9,510 bases of DNA from Candidatus Aenigmatarchaeota archaeon. Lineage in GTDB: Archaea; Aenigmatarchaeota; Aenigmatarchaeia; GW2011-AR5. Positions 1 through 5,274 of the stretch are shown here, piece after piece; position 1 is the first letter of the stretch, and each line of letters opens with the position of its first letter. The notes under the pieces are model-generated. The model searched no databases, was not told where the DNA came from, and saw only the letters and a list, made by a program, of their open reading frames with translations. The stretch is from assembly GCA_018304565.1 (NCBI GenBank), contig JAGVVX010000031.1, positions 1 through 9,510 of the forward strand, read 5' to 3'. The position numbers were made by a program, and so were the translations under genes.

Positions 1-33
1 AAACACCAAGAGTATAGCATTTTCCTGAATCCG

Positions 34-42
34 TTTTAAAAT
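34..42 (+). promoter_or_regulatory. TATA-like box for the small protein at 64
   Basis: TTTTAAAAT lies in the otherwise featureless first 48 bases. The TTTTAAAA core is centred 26.5 nt upstream of the ATG at 64, the spacing expected for an archaeal TATA box driving a leaderless mRNA. It would be too close (about 11 nt) for the in-frame ATG at 49, so it decides the start in favour of 64. Confidence 0.5.
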
Positions 43-63
43 CTTTCGATGCTAGTAATAGAT

Positions 64-351
64 ATGCCTGAAAACAATGAAATGCCTGTAGAATCAGAAG
101 GGCCTGTCATTGACTTGGCCTCAGATACAAAGGAAAAGCAGATTTTCCGCGAAGCCCTGCAGAACATGGGCAAGAACGAGATAATGCGCATTCCTGAAGA
201 CCGGTTCAGGGAATTACTGCAATGGATAATCACGGACACGGCTTTCATACTCCGCGAACCCTCAGAGCACAGGGTGCTGATGGTTTACATAGCAGGCGAG
301 TATCCGCAATGGCACGATGCCTTCCTCGAGCGCTTCGGCGGCAGATTTTAA
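64..351 (+). CDS. Small acidic protein of unknown function
   Basis: I do not recognise this 95-residue protein. The first 20 residues or so are acidic and proline-containing (MPENNEMPVESEGPVIDL) and probably disordered. The rest looks like a small folded alpha/beta unit with charged helices (KQIFREALQNMGKNEIMRIP, then FRELLQWIITDTAFILREP) and a C-terminal aromatic segment (YPQWHDAFLERFGGRF). There is no signal peptide, membrane segment or metal motif. An in-frame ATG at 49 would add five residues (MLVID), but the TATA-like box at 34-42 fits the ATG at 64. The gene is followed by the AT-rich promoter of the 438 gene, so it is probably monocistronic. Good codon structure, same-strand neighbours and a sensible promoter support a real gene; function is open. 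Confidence 0.6.
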   Translation: MPENNEMPVESEGPVIDLASDTKEKQIFREALQNMGKNEIMRIPEDRFRELLQWIITDTAFILREPSEHRVLMVYIAGEYPQWHDAFLERFGGRF

Positions 352-380
352 AATCGTTCAAATGCATCCCAGTTTCTAAA

Positions 381-420
381 ATACATATACACTTATATAC
401 ATATATATTTATATACTTGT
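381..420 (+). promoter_or_regulatory. AT-rich promoter with repeated TATATAC boxes
   Basis: This stretch is almost pure A/T and carries repeated TATA-like words: ATATAC near 385, TTATATAC at 393-400 and TTATATAC again at 409-416. The last box, TTTATATA (408-415), is centred 26.5 nt before the ATG at 438, ideal for leaderless initiation. The extra upstream copies could be alternative promoters or binding sites for the winged-helix product of the downstream gene. That autoregulatory reading is inference from toxin-antitoxin precedent. Confidence 0.55.
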
Positions 421-437
421 ATCTATAATTAACCTTT

Positions 438-749
438 ATGTCTGTGGCAAACACGCAAACAAAGAAGTCGGTAAACATAAGACTAGAAAACAACATGCAT
501 CACTGGCCTACTCTTAAGACTGTCTTAATGGTTGAGAAGACCCTGAAGGAATCAGATGGTCCTGTTTCACTAGAGGAGCTAAAACGCAAACTAAAAAAGA
601 AAATAATGGACCAGACGCTCAGGCTTATTCTTGCTTACTTGGAAGACAAAGGCTCTATCCTCATAGGACCAAAAGGCATATCATGGATAGAGAACAAGAA
701 CTCAAAATTCCTCAGGTTTATCGAGAAGAGCAAAGTGATAGAGATATGA
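438..749 (+). CDS. Small winged-helix protein, probable antitoxin/autoregulator
   Basis: A 103-residue basic protein with a compact winged helix-turn-helix. Helix 1 is PTLKTVLMVEKTLKE (24-38), a second helix is SLEELKRKLKK (44-54), the putative recognition helix is MDQTLRLILAYLEDKG (57-72), and the beta wing is SILIGPKGISWIE (73-85). The PT-x-x-TVLMVE signature is one I associate with small archaeal wHTH proteins encoded next to RelE-fold toxins; that is recollection, not a search. A RelE-like gene starts 52 nt downstream on the same strand and lacks a well-placed TATA box of its own, so the two are probably one transcript. I infer an antitoxin that neutralises the toxin and represses its own AT-rich promoter. 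A plain transcription factor is the alternative. The ATG at 438 fits the TATA box; an in-frame Met20 at 495 is possible but would lose that fit. Confidence 0.7.
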   Translation: MSVANTQTKKSVNIRLENNMHHWPTLKTVLMVEKTLKESDGPVSLEELKRKLKKKIMDQTLRLILAYLEDKGSILIGPKGISWIENKNSKFLRFIEKSKVIEI

Positions 750-782
750 AATGCTATTCATTTCATAAATGCATTTCTTTCA

Positions 783-797
783 AACACCCTTGGTGTT
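783..797. repeat. AACACC-CTT-GGTGTT inverted repeat before the toxin gene
   Basis: Two 6-bp arms (783-788 and 792-797) flank a 3-nt spacer and end 5 nt before the preferred toxin start at 802. AACACCAAG at 2-10 is the reverse complement of CTTGGTGTT at 789-797. It could be an operator or an mRNA hairpin, but it is short and may be chance. Confidence 0.4.
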
Positions 798-801
798 CGA
801 A

Positions 802-1161
802 ATGAAGCCTGTCCGTGTTCAGCTTATCGGGAATGCCGCCGAGGAATTCGAGAACCTCAATAAGATCGTTGGACAGGAACAAGCAAATGACATACAAAAC
901 TCAGAGCATCAGCAATTGCTCAAGTCCATAAAACAGAAAATCGAATTAATCAAAGCCAACCCACAATACGGCGCCCCTGTTCCAAAGACACTTGTAAAGA
1001 AAAGTGGCTATCTCGTTGACAATCTATGGGTTGCTGATCTTGTCGGCTACTGGAGAATGCTATATACGCTGAAAGGTGATCAAGTAGAAATACTATGCTT
1101 TGTTCTGGAAATCATTGATCATAAACGCTATGATAAAATATTTGGCTACAGGAAGAAGTAA
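802..1161 (+). CDS. RelE-fold toxin (type II toxin-antitoxin)
   Basis: A 119-residue protein of the archaeal RelE-like mRNA-interferase family. The features match it: a long helical region (EHQQLLKSIKQKIELIKANP, 35-54), then NPQYGAPVPKTLV (53-65), the strand NLWVADLVGYWRMLYTL (74-90) with Arg85 in the WRMLY motif, the strand VEILCFVLEIIDH (95-107), and the C-terminal HKRYDKIFGYRKK (107-119). RelE enzymes cleave mRNA in the ribosomal A site using basic residues rather than a metal; Arg85, Lys108 and Arg109 are candidates here. An in-frame ATG at 769 would add 11 residues (MHFFQTPLVFE) encoded across the inverted repeat at 783-797. I prefer 802 because the family normally starts near this point. 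The stop lies 1 nt from the convergent methyltransferase. The preceding wHTH gene is the likely antitoxin. Confidence 0.8.
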   Translation: MKPVRVQLIGNAAEEFENLNKIVGQEQANDIQNSEHQQLLKSIKQKIELIKANPQYGAPVPKTLVKKSGYLVDNLWVADLVGYWRMLYTLKGDQVEILCFVLEIIDHKRYDKIFGYRKK

Positions 1162-1162
1162 T

Positions 1163-1771
1163 TCATTTCTTATTTCTAGCAAGTACCCAGAACTGTTTTT
1201 CGCCGCCAAGTTCCAGAACTCTATGCCATAGAATCTTGAAACCAGACTTTTTTAGTATTCCTGATGTTTTGGCAGGAGCATAGTGGCTCCAGAACATTCT
1301 AGTATCAATAAAATCTCCATAGCCTTCCCATTTTTTATGGCCGCTTGCGTTTACGAGAATAATGCCATCGGACTTTAGGATTTTGTGCAGATCTTTGTAT
1401 AACTTTGCATGCTTTTCTTTCGGAACATGAATGATGGCATAGAAAGACACTGCAACATCAAATGAGTCAGGTCTAAACTTCATCTTTGTCATGTCCATCT
1501 GAATGTATCTGGCTCGAGGGACATTTTTCTTTGCGGCTTTTAGCATATTTCTTGCGAAATCTATGCCAGTTACTTTGTAACCATTCTTTACTAAAAACCT
1601 GTCAATAGGAACGCCAGCACCGCAGCCTAAGTCAAGAACTTTCGAGCCTTTCTTTACATGTTTTGCAAATAGTTTCAAGAGAGCATCATTAACGTAACGA
1701 TGTCTTTCCTTGCTGTATTTTTTCGCTAATTTATTGTAGCCTTCTTGAACAACTTTCGATTGTTTATTCAT
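1163..1771 (-). CDS. Class I SAM-dependent methyltransferase
   Basis: A 202-residue Rossmann-fold methyltransferase. SAM-binding motif I is VLDLGCGAG (45-53), the acidic post-I strand is GIDFARNML (69-77), motif II is QMDM (91-94), and motif IV is FDVAVSFYAIIHV (104-116), followed by the usual post-VI sheet to the C-terminus. The N-terminus GYNKLAKKYSKER resembles the Y-D-x-I-A-x-x-Y opening of the UbiE/Methyltransf_11-type group. The substrate cannot be read from the sequence; a small molecule is likely. An ATG 15 nt further upstream (1786) is in frame. The start at 1771 is preferred because the TTTAAA box centred at 1800.5 lies 29.5 nt upstream. It is divergent from tRNA-Glu and shares that box; its stop sits 1 nt from the RelE-like gene. 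Confidence 0.85.
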   Translation of the reverse strand: MNKQSKVVQEGYNKLAKKYSKERHRYVNDALLKLFAKHVKKGSKVLDLGCGAGVPIDRFLVKNGYKVTGIDFARNMLKAAKKNVPRARYIQMDMTKMKFRPDSFDVAVSFYAIIHVPKEKHAKLYKDLHKILKSDGIILVNASGHKKWEGYGDFIDTRMFWSHYAPAKTSGILKKSGFKILWHRVLELGGEKQFWVLARNKK

Positions 1772-1795
1772 TAATAAAAATAACATTTAAGGTAG

Positions 1796-1805
1796 CATTT
1801 AAATG
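1796..1805. promoter_or_regulatory. Palindromic TATA box shared by methyltransferase and tRNA-Glu
   Basis: CATTTAAATG is a perfect 10-bp palindrome between two divergent genes. Its centre (1800.5) is 29.5 nt from the methyltransferase ATG at 1771 (minus) and 32.5 nt from tRNA-Glu base 1 at 1833 (plus). No other good TATA box lies at the right distance in either direction; the TGTATATG near 1817-1823 is too close to the tRNA. One TBP site could therefore serve both directions. Confidence 0.5.
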
Positions 1806-1832
1806 TGCTAAAAAGCTGTATATGCTTCAACT

Positions 1833-1973
1833 GCTCTCGTAGTCTAGCCCGGTCAAGGATGGCGGCCTCTCAAAGGCCTTTTCTTTCTTGCAAGAAAGAA
1901 AACCCCTGGGAAAAGAAAGAACCCAGAAGCTTGGAAAGCGCCGCGGACGCGGGTTCAAATCCCGCCGAGAGCA
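1833..1973 (+). tRNA. tRNA-Glu(CUC) with anticodon-loop intron
   Basis: The acceptor stem pairs GCTCTCG (1833-1839) with CGAGAGC (1966-1972), followed by discriminator A1973. The D arm occupies 1842-1860 with GTCT paired to GGAT. The 5' anticodon strand is GCGGC (1862-1866) and the 3' strand is GCCGC (1940-1944), a perfect 5 bp. Loop bases C1867, T1868, CTC (1869-1871) and A1872 give anticodon CUC. The T arm is GCGGG, TTCAAAT, CCCGC (1949-1965). An intron of about 66 nt (roughly 1873-1938, position 37/38) interrupts the loop. A relaxed bulge-helix-bulge can be drawn with UCU (1868-1870) on GGA (1933-1935). Position 36/37 cannot be excluded; it leaves the anticodon unchanged. The shape of the 5' half resembles archaeal tRNA-Glu. 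Confidence 0.88.
1873..1938 (+). other. Intron of tRNA-Glu, strongly self-complementary
   Basis: About 66 nt removed by the archaeal splicing endonuclease. It contains a 24-nt perfect palindrome: TTTTCTTTCTTG (1879-1890) is followed immediately by its reverse complement CAAGAAAGAAAA (1891-1902). A second hairpin pairs CTGGG (1906-1910) with CCCAG (1922-1926) across an 11-nt purine loop. The ten bases AACCCCTGGG at 1901-1910 recur at 1983-1992 just after the tRNA. Boundaries are inferred from tRNA geometry. Confidence 0.7.
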
Positions 1974-2100
1974 TAAGATTTGAACCCCTGGGTTCATCTG
2001 CGGCTGAGCGCAGCTCGCCCATAAAGAAACTAGCAAAAGTGGTGACTACAAATCATGAAAATGTAGTCACCTAGAATGCAGATGGAAAGCTAAAAGCCAC
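1974..2100 (+). other. Non-coding spacer with three inverted repeats
   Basis: Between tRNA-Glu and the rhodanese promoter there is no convincing ORF. There are three self-complementary segments: TGAACCC-CT-GGGTTCA (1981-1996), CTGCG-GCTGAG-CGCAG (1998-2013), and GGTGACTACA (2041-2050) paired with TGTAGTCACC (2062-2071) across an 11-nt A-rich loop. Together they could form the tRNA 3' trailer or terminator, or a small structured RNA. I find no box C/D or H/ACA signature to name a class. Confidence 0.4.
2041..2071. repeat. 10-bp perfect inverted repeat (possible hairpin)
   Basis: GGTGACTACA and TGTAGTCACC flank an 11-nt loop. It is not followed by a T run, so it is not a classic bacterial-type terminator. 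It lies 64 nt before the rhodanese start and about 30 nt upstream of its TATA-like box, so a regulator site is as plausible as an RNA hairpin. Confidence 0.5.
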
Positions 2101-2111
2101 TAAAAATTATT
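2101..2111 (+). promoter_or_regulatory. TATA-like box for the rhodanese gene
   Basis: TAAAAATTATT is centred about 29 nt upstream of the ATG at 2135. This supports that ATG over the upstream TTG at 2123. Confidence 0.4.
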
Positions 2112-2134
2112 GATGCGGGCATTTGGGTAAAAAT

Positions 2135-2452
2135 ATGAACGAAATGGAAGTAACCGTAGAAGAAGCTTCAGAAATGATTTCCAGAGATAGTGCTGTCTTA
2201 CTTGACGTCCGCGAGAACTGGGAACGGGACATATGCGTCATCGAAAACGACGTGCATATACCAATGAGAGAAATACAATCGCGCCTGGATGAATTGCCGA
2301 AGGAAAAGAAAATCATCGTTTACTGCCATACAGGAAACAGAAGCCTGAAGGCCGCAGCCTTTCTTCAACAAATGGGTTTCAATGCCGTATCCATGAAAGG
2401 CGGCGTAGAAGACTGGGCGTTGAAGATCGATAAGAGTATGGGAAGATATTGA
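2135..2452 (+). CDS. Single-domain rhodanese (sulfurtransferase)
   Basis: A 105-residue cytosolic rhodanese-homology protein. The diagnostic features are the early strand and CH2A-like motif AVLLDVRENWE (20-30), the active-site loop YCHTGNRS (63-70) with catalytic Cys64 in the C-x-x-G-x-R-S form, and the closing GF-AVSMKGGVEDW segment (81-94), the usual rhodanese ending. Such proteins accept sulfur as a Cys persulfide and pass it to acceptors in cofactor synthesis, tRNA thiolation or thiol detoxification; the acceptor here is unknown. Length matches single-domain GlpE/PspE-type proteins. A TTG at 2123 would add MGKN and the ATG at 2144 would shorten it by three residues. The TATA-like box at 2101-2111 favours 2135. 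It precedes recQ by 62 nt, with no evidence of a functional link. Confidence 0.88.
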   Translation: MNEMEVTVEEASEMISRDSAVLLDVRENWERDICVIENDVHIPMREIQSRLDELPKEKKIIVYCHTGNRSLKAAAFLQQMGFNAVSMKGGVEDWALKIDKSMGRY

Positions 2453-2486
2453 CACTTTTCTTTTTCATTTCGTAGCTTTGTTCTAT

Positions 2487-2495
2487 GTTAAAAAG
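2487..2495 (+). promoter_or_regulatory. Weak TATA-like box for recQ
   Basis: GTTAAAAAG is centred 24 nt upstream of the ATG at 2515. No comparable A/T-rich box lies 26 nt before the alternative ATG at 2485, where the sequence is T-rich pyrimidine. This modestly favours the shorter RecQ start. Confidence 0.3.
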
Positions 2496-2514
2496 ATGTG
2501 ATTTGAATTTACTT

Positions 2515-4356
2515 ATGCAGAATTCAACGGAAGCACTGAAGAAACATTTTGGCTATTCCGACTTTCAGCCTATGCAGGAGAGCATAGTAAATGACGTTCT
2601 TGCCGGGAGAGACGTTTTTGTCCTCATGCCCACGGGAAGCGGAAAATCCCTCTGCTACCAGCTGCCTGCTGTCATGAAAGACGGAATAACTGTTGTCATA
2701 TCGCCGCTTATTGCATTGATGAAAGACCAGGTAGACGGCCTGAGGGTTAACGGCATCGGGGCGTCCTGCATAAACAGCTCCCTGAGCATAAAGGAGATAG
2801 AGCGCATAAAAATCAGGCTCCTTGAAAACAGGGATAAAATGCTGTACATTGCTCCGGAAAGGCTCACGTCGCCTGATTTTCTTGGTTTTCTAAAAACGCT
2901 AAAGATAGTCTTGTTTGCTGTTGATGAGGCGCATTGCATATCAGAATGGGGCCATGACTTCAGGCCGGAATACAGAAAACTCAGAATACTCAGGGAAACG
3001 CTCCCGCACGTGCCTATAGTTGCCCTTACTGCGACAGCCGTGCCAGACGTGCAGAACGACATAATACAGGCGCTGAAACTTTCTGCGCCAAGGATATACA
3101 AAGCCAGTTTCAACAGGCCGAATCTTTTTTATTATGTGCGGCCAAAAGAAGACGCATACGGCCAGACACTGTCTTATCTAAGCAAGCACCGGAAAGACTC
3201 TGGTATAATATACTGCCAAAGCCGCAGCTCCGCGGAAAAAGTTGCCAGGAAACTGCAGGAAGAGGGTTTTCGCGCGCTCCCCTACCATGCCGGGCTGCCA
3301 AAAGAAACAAGATCTAAAAACCAGGAGATGTTCATAAAAGACGATGCAGAAATAATAGTGGCGACAGTAGCGTTTGGCATGGGCATAAACAAGCCGAATG
3401 TGCGCTATGTAATACATTATGATCTGCCAAAAAATATTGAAAGCTATTACCAGGAAACAGGAAGAGCCGGGAGGGACAGGCTGGACAGCGACTGTATTCT
3501 TTTCTTCAGCTATGGCGACAGGAAAAAGATTGAAGCGCTTATAGAAAAATCAAAGAACCGGCAGAAGAAATCAATAGCCTACAAAAAGCTTGGCGAAATG
3601 ACAAGATTTTGCGAGGGCACGCAGTGCAGAAGAAAATTCCTTCTTGGATATTTTGGGGAAACGCACGCTGACCGGTGTGAAAAGTGCGATGCGTGCCTTG
3701 AGCCAAGAGAAACTTTCGACGGGACAGAGATTGCAAAAAAGATTTTTGCGTGCATCAGGGATACAAACCAGCGGTTCGGCATGAATTACATAATATCGGT
3801 ATTGGTTGGCAAAGGAAAGGGGGACCGGGTGCGCATTTATGGTCACGACAAGCTAGGTTCTCACGGGGCAGGAAGTGAATATAGCCACAAGCAGCTGCAG
3901 GTTTTCATAAGAGAGCTTGTCCAGCTTGGCTTCATTGGTGTAGTGGGCGACAAGTACCCAGTTTTAAGGCTGAATCAGAAATGTTTTGATGTCTTGGCCG
4001 GCAGCGGAAGCGTGAACCTCACAAAGCCAGAAGAAAAAACAAAAGAAATCCAGATGAATCTTCAGGACGGCAGACAAATGAGCGCAGCGGCAGACGATAA
4101 GCTGTTTGAAGTCCTGAGGGCGCTGAGAAAAACACTGGCCGATGCAGAAAATGTACCCCCCTATATGATATTCCCCGACTTCACGCTCAGGGAAATGGCT
4201 ACATTCTTCCCGCGCAGCGCACAAAGCCTGTCGAAAATAAAGGGCGTGGGGAACATAAAACTTGAGAGATACGGCAATAAATTCCTGGAAAAAATAGCCG
4301 ATTACTGCAGGCAGAACAGTATCGAAGAAATAAAATTATCCGGGAAAGCATCTTAA
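2515..4356 (+). CDS. recQ: RecQ-family ATP-dependent DNA helicase
   Basis: A 3'-5' DNA helicase for recombination and fork repair, with the full bacterial-type architecture. Positions count from the upstream ATG at 2485 (subtract 10 for the preferred start). Motif 0 is FGYSDFQPMQ (22-31). Walker A is MPTGSGKS (48-55) with Lys54. Motif II is DEAHCISEWGHDFRP (147-161), with the aromatic-rich loop that couples ATPase to DNA. Motif III is LTATA (181-185), motif V is VATVAFGMGINKP (292-304), and motif VI is QETGRAGRD (323-331). The RecQ zinc site follows with Cys381, Cys398, Cys401 and Cys404, almost the spacing of E. coli RecQ. An RQC winged helix covers about 413-505 and an HRDC domain about 537-610. 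All key residues are present, so it should be active. RecQ is patchy in archaea, so acquisition from bacteria is a reasonable inference. A methyltransferase gene follows 10 nt downstream. Confidence 0.95.
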   Translation: MQNSTEALKKHFGYSDFQPMQESIVNDVLAGRDVFVLMPTGSGKSLCYQLPAVMKDGITVVISPLIALMKDQVDGLRVNGIGASCINSSLSIKEIERIKIRLLENRDKMLYIAPERLTSPDFLGFLKTLKIVLFAVDEAHCISEWGHDFRPEYRKLRILRETLPHVPIVALTATAVPDVQNDIIQALKLSAPRIYKASFNRPNLFYYVRPKEDAYGQTLSYLSKHRKDSGIIYCQSRSSAEKVARKLQEEGFRALPYHAGLPKETRSKNQEMFIKDDAEIIVATVAFGMGINKPNVRYVIHYDLPKNIESYYQETGRAGRDRLDSDCILFFSYGDRKKIEALIEKSKNRQKKSIAYKKLGEMTRFCEGTQCRRKFLLGYFGETHADRCEKCDACLEPRETFDGTEIAKKIFACIRDTNQRFGMNYIISVLVGKGKGDRVRIYGHDKLGSHGAGSEYSHKQLQVFIRELVQLGFIGVVGDKYPVLRLNQKCFDVLAGSGSVNLTKPEEKTKEIQMNLQDGRQMSAAADDKLFEVLRALRKTLADAENVPPYMIFPDFTLREMATFFPRSAQSLSKIKGVGNIKLERYGNKFLEKIADYCRQNSIEEIKLSGKAS

Positions 4357-4366
4357 AGATAATTGA

Positions 4367-5002
4367 ATGAACTTATTCATGAACCAGCGGCATGTATGGA
4401 ATGTTCTTGCATCACCCTGGAAAGCGTATCGCAAGCGCGTGTGGCCGGAAACAAAACAATTTCTAGAATCGCGTTCCGGGTTAATCCTTGATCTTGGCTG
4501 CGGCAGCGGCAGGAATTTCGAGCAAGTTAAAGACAGGATAGTAGGCCTGGATTTTTCTGAGAATATGTTGAAATTTGCAAAGCAATGTAAGAAGGAAAGA
4601 AACATTGATGCCGGACTTGTATGCGGCAATTTAACAAGCCTGCCTTTTGAAGATGAAACTTTTGATGCAGCTATATGCATTTCTACATTGCAGTGCATCG
4701 AAGGAAAGCAAAACAGAAAGAAAGCGCTGAAAGAACTGCACAGGGCAATGAAAAAGAACGGCGAATTGCTGATATCGTGCTGGAATCGCGATCAGCAGAG
4801 GTTCCGCGGCAAGAGAGAAGATTTTATTCCATGGAGCTTCGAAGGCAGGAAGCTGATGCGTTATTACTACCTCTTTGGCCAGAAAGAACTGCAGAAACTG
4901 CTTGAGTCCGCAGGCTTCGAAATCATGGAACTCCGTGGAAGCGAAGCCAAGGCTTTCAGGCTGTTTCCAAAAAACATTATCGCCACAGCAAGGAAGATCT
5001 GA
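4367..5002 (+). CDS. SAM methyltransferase, Trm9/ALKBH8-like (probable tRNA wobble-U)
   Basis: A 211-residue class I methyltransferase. Motif I is LDLGCGSGRN (41-50), post-I is GLDFSENML (60-68), and the motif II/IV region is GNLTSLPFEDETFDAAICIS (87-106). Several traits recall Trm9 and the methyltransferase domain of ALKBH8: the opening HVWNVLASPW...YR...WP (9-27), the late SCWNRDQQRF segment, and a C-terminal YYYLFGQKELQKLLESAGF (156-174). Those enzymes methylate the carboxymethyl side chain of wobble uridine in tRNA and, where studied, work with Trm112. The assignment rests on resemblance recalled by eye; a generic Methyltransf_11 enzyme is the alternative. The gene starts 10 nt after recQ and is probably co-transcribed. 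ATG 4379 (Met5) is also possible, with TTAAAGATAA (4353-4362) at a plausible distance. Confidence 0.8.
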   Translation: MNLFMNQRHVWNVLASPWKAYRKRVWPETKQFLESRSGLILDLGCGSGRNFEQVKDRIVGLDFSENMLKFAKQCKKERNIDAGLVCGNLTSLPFEDETFDAAICISTLQCIEGKQNRKKALKELHRAMKKNGELLISCWNRDQQRFRGKREDFIPWSFEGRKLMRYYYLFGQKELQKLLESAGFEIMELRGSEAKAFRLFPKNIIATARKI

Positions 5003-5074
5003 CTGTTTTTGATGCGTGTGGCCGACCAGAGGAATTGCCTTGCTTTGTCAATGGCAAGTCCAGAATCCATTCAA

Positions 5075-5085
5075 TTTATATATAT
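5075..5085 (+). promoter_or_regulatory. TATA box of the antitoxin gene
   Basis: TTTATATATAT is centred 24 nt upstream of the ATG at 5104. It lies inside what would be coding sequence if the in-frame ATG at 5035 were used, which argues against that longer start. It is the strongest TATA match in the stretch 5003-5103, which otherwise holds nothing recognisable. Confidence 0.6.
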
Positions 5086-5103
5086 CAACATCCAATTTTA
5101 GAT

Positions 5104-5274
5104 ATGGCATTACAAGTACAAAATATCTTGAGAGAGATAGAAGATATTAAATCTAGACTTATCTCCATAGAAATGCGTATCATCAAAAGCGAAAAGGCAA
5201 GCAAAGAAGACAAGAAAGCTGTAAGGGTAGCTTTGAGAGAGTATAAAAAAGGAAAAACAATACGCTTCGTTTAA
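5104..5274 (+). CDS. RelB-like antitoxin
   Basis: A 56-residue, highly charged helical protein. A long amphipathic helix runs from about residue 3 to 32 (VQNILREIEDIKSRLISIEM and on), suited to dimerisation. It is followed by ASKEDKKAVRVALREYKKGK (32-51), whose LREYKKGKTIRF ending is typical of small archaeal RelB-type antitoxins, in which the C-terminal segment wraps around the RelE toxin. There is no separate DNA-binding domain. The partner is the RelE/ParE toxin on the opposite strand, whose stop codon overlaps this one. An in-frame ATG at 5035 would add 23 residues, but these are translated from the promoter region and are rejected. The tail-to-tail layout is unusual for a toxin-antitoxin pair, since each gene then needs its own promoter. 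Confidence 0.75.
   Translation: MALQVQNILREIEDIKSRLISIEMRIIKSEKASKEDKKAVRVALREYKKGKTIRFV

Noticed and set aside
245..496. Minus-strand frame of 83 codons across the AT-rich intergenic region
   Set aside because: It overlaps two better-supported plus-strand genes and the promoter between them, and its Tyr/Ile/Lys-rich composition simply reflects TATA repeats.
769..801. Longer N-terminus for the RelE-like toxin
   Set aside because: The extra 11 residues fall on the inverted repeat at 783-797, and the family normally begins near the ATG at 802. Not fully excluded.
1827..2036. Minus-strand open frame containing RRDLNPRPRR
   Set aside because: This kind of peptide is a familiar artefact of translating tRNA T-arm sequence on the opposite strand.
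1805..2074. Plus-strand open frame of 89 codons over tRNA-Glu
   Set aside because: It runs through the tRNA acceptor, intron and T arm. The tRNA fold explains the sequence and the peptide has no family traits.
1974..2122. Box C/D or H/ACA guide RNA
   Set aside because: CTGA occurs at 2004-2007, but no matching C box (RTGATGA) at a suitable distance and no ACA-tailed hairpin with a k-turn could be found.
2655..4224. Several minus-strand frames opposite recQ
   Set aside because: All are antisense shadows of a gene whose helicase motifs are complete.
5035..5103. Longer N-terminus for the RelB-like antitoxin
   Set aside because: The extra 23 codons cover the strong TATA box at 5075-5085, and the extension does not resemble the family.
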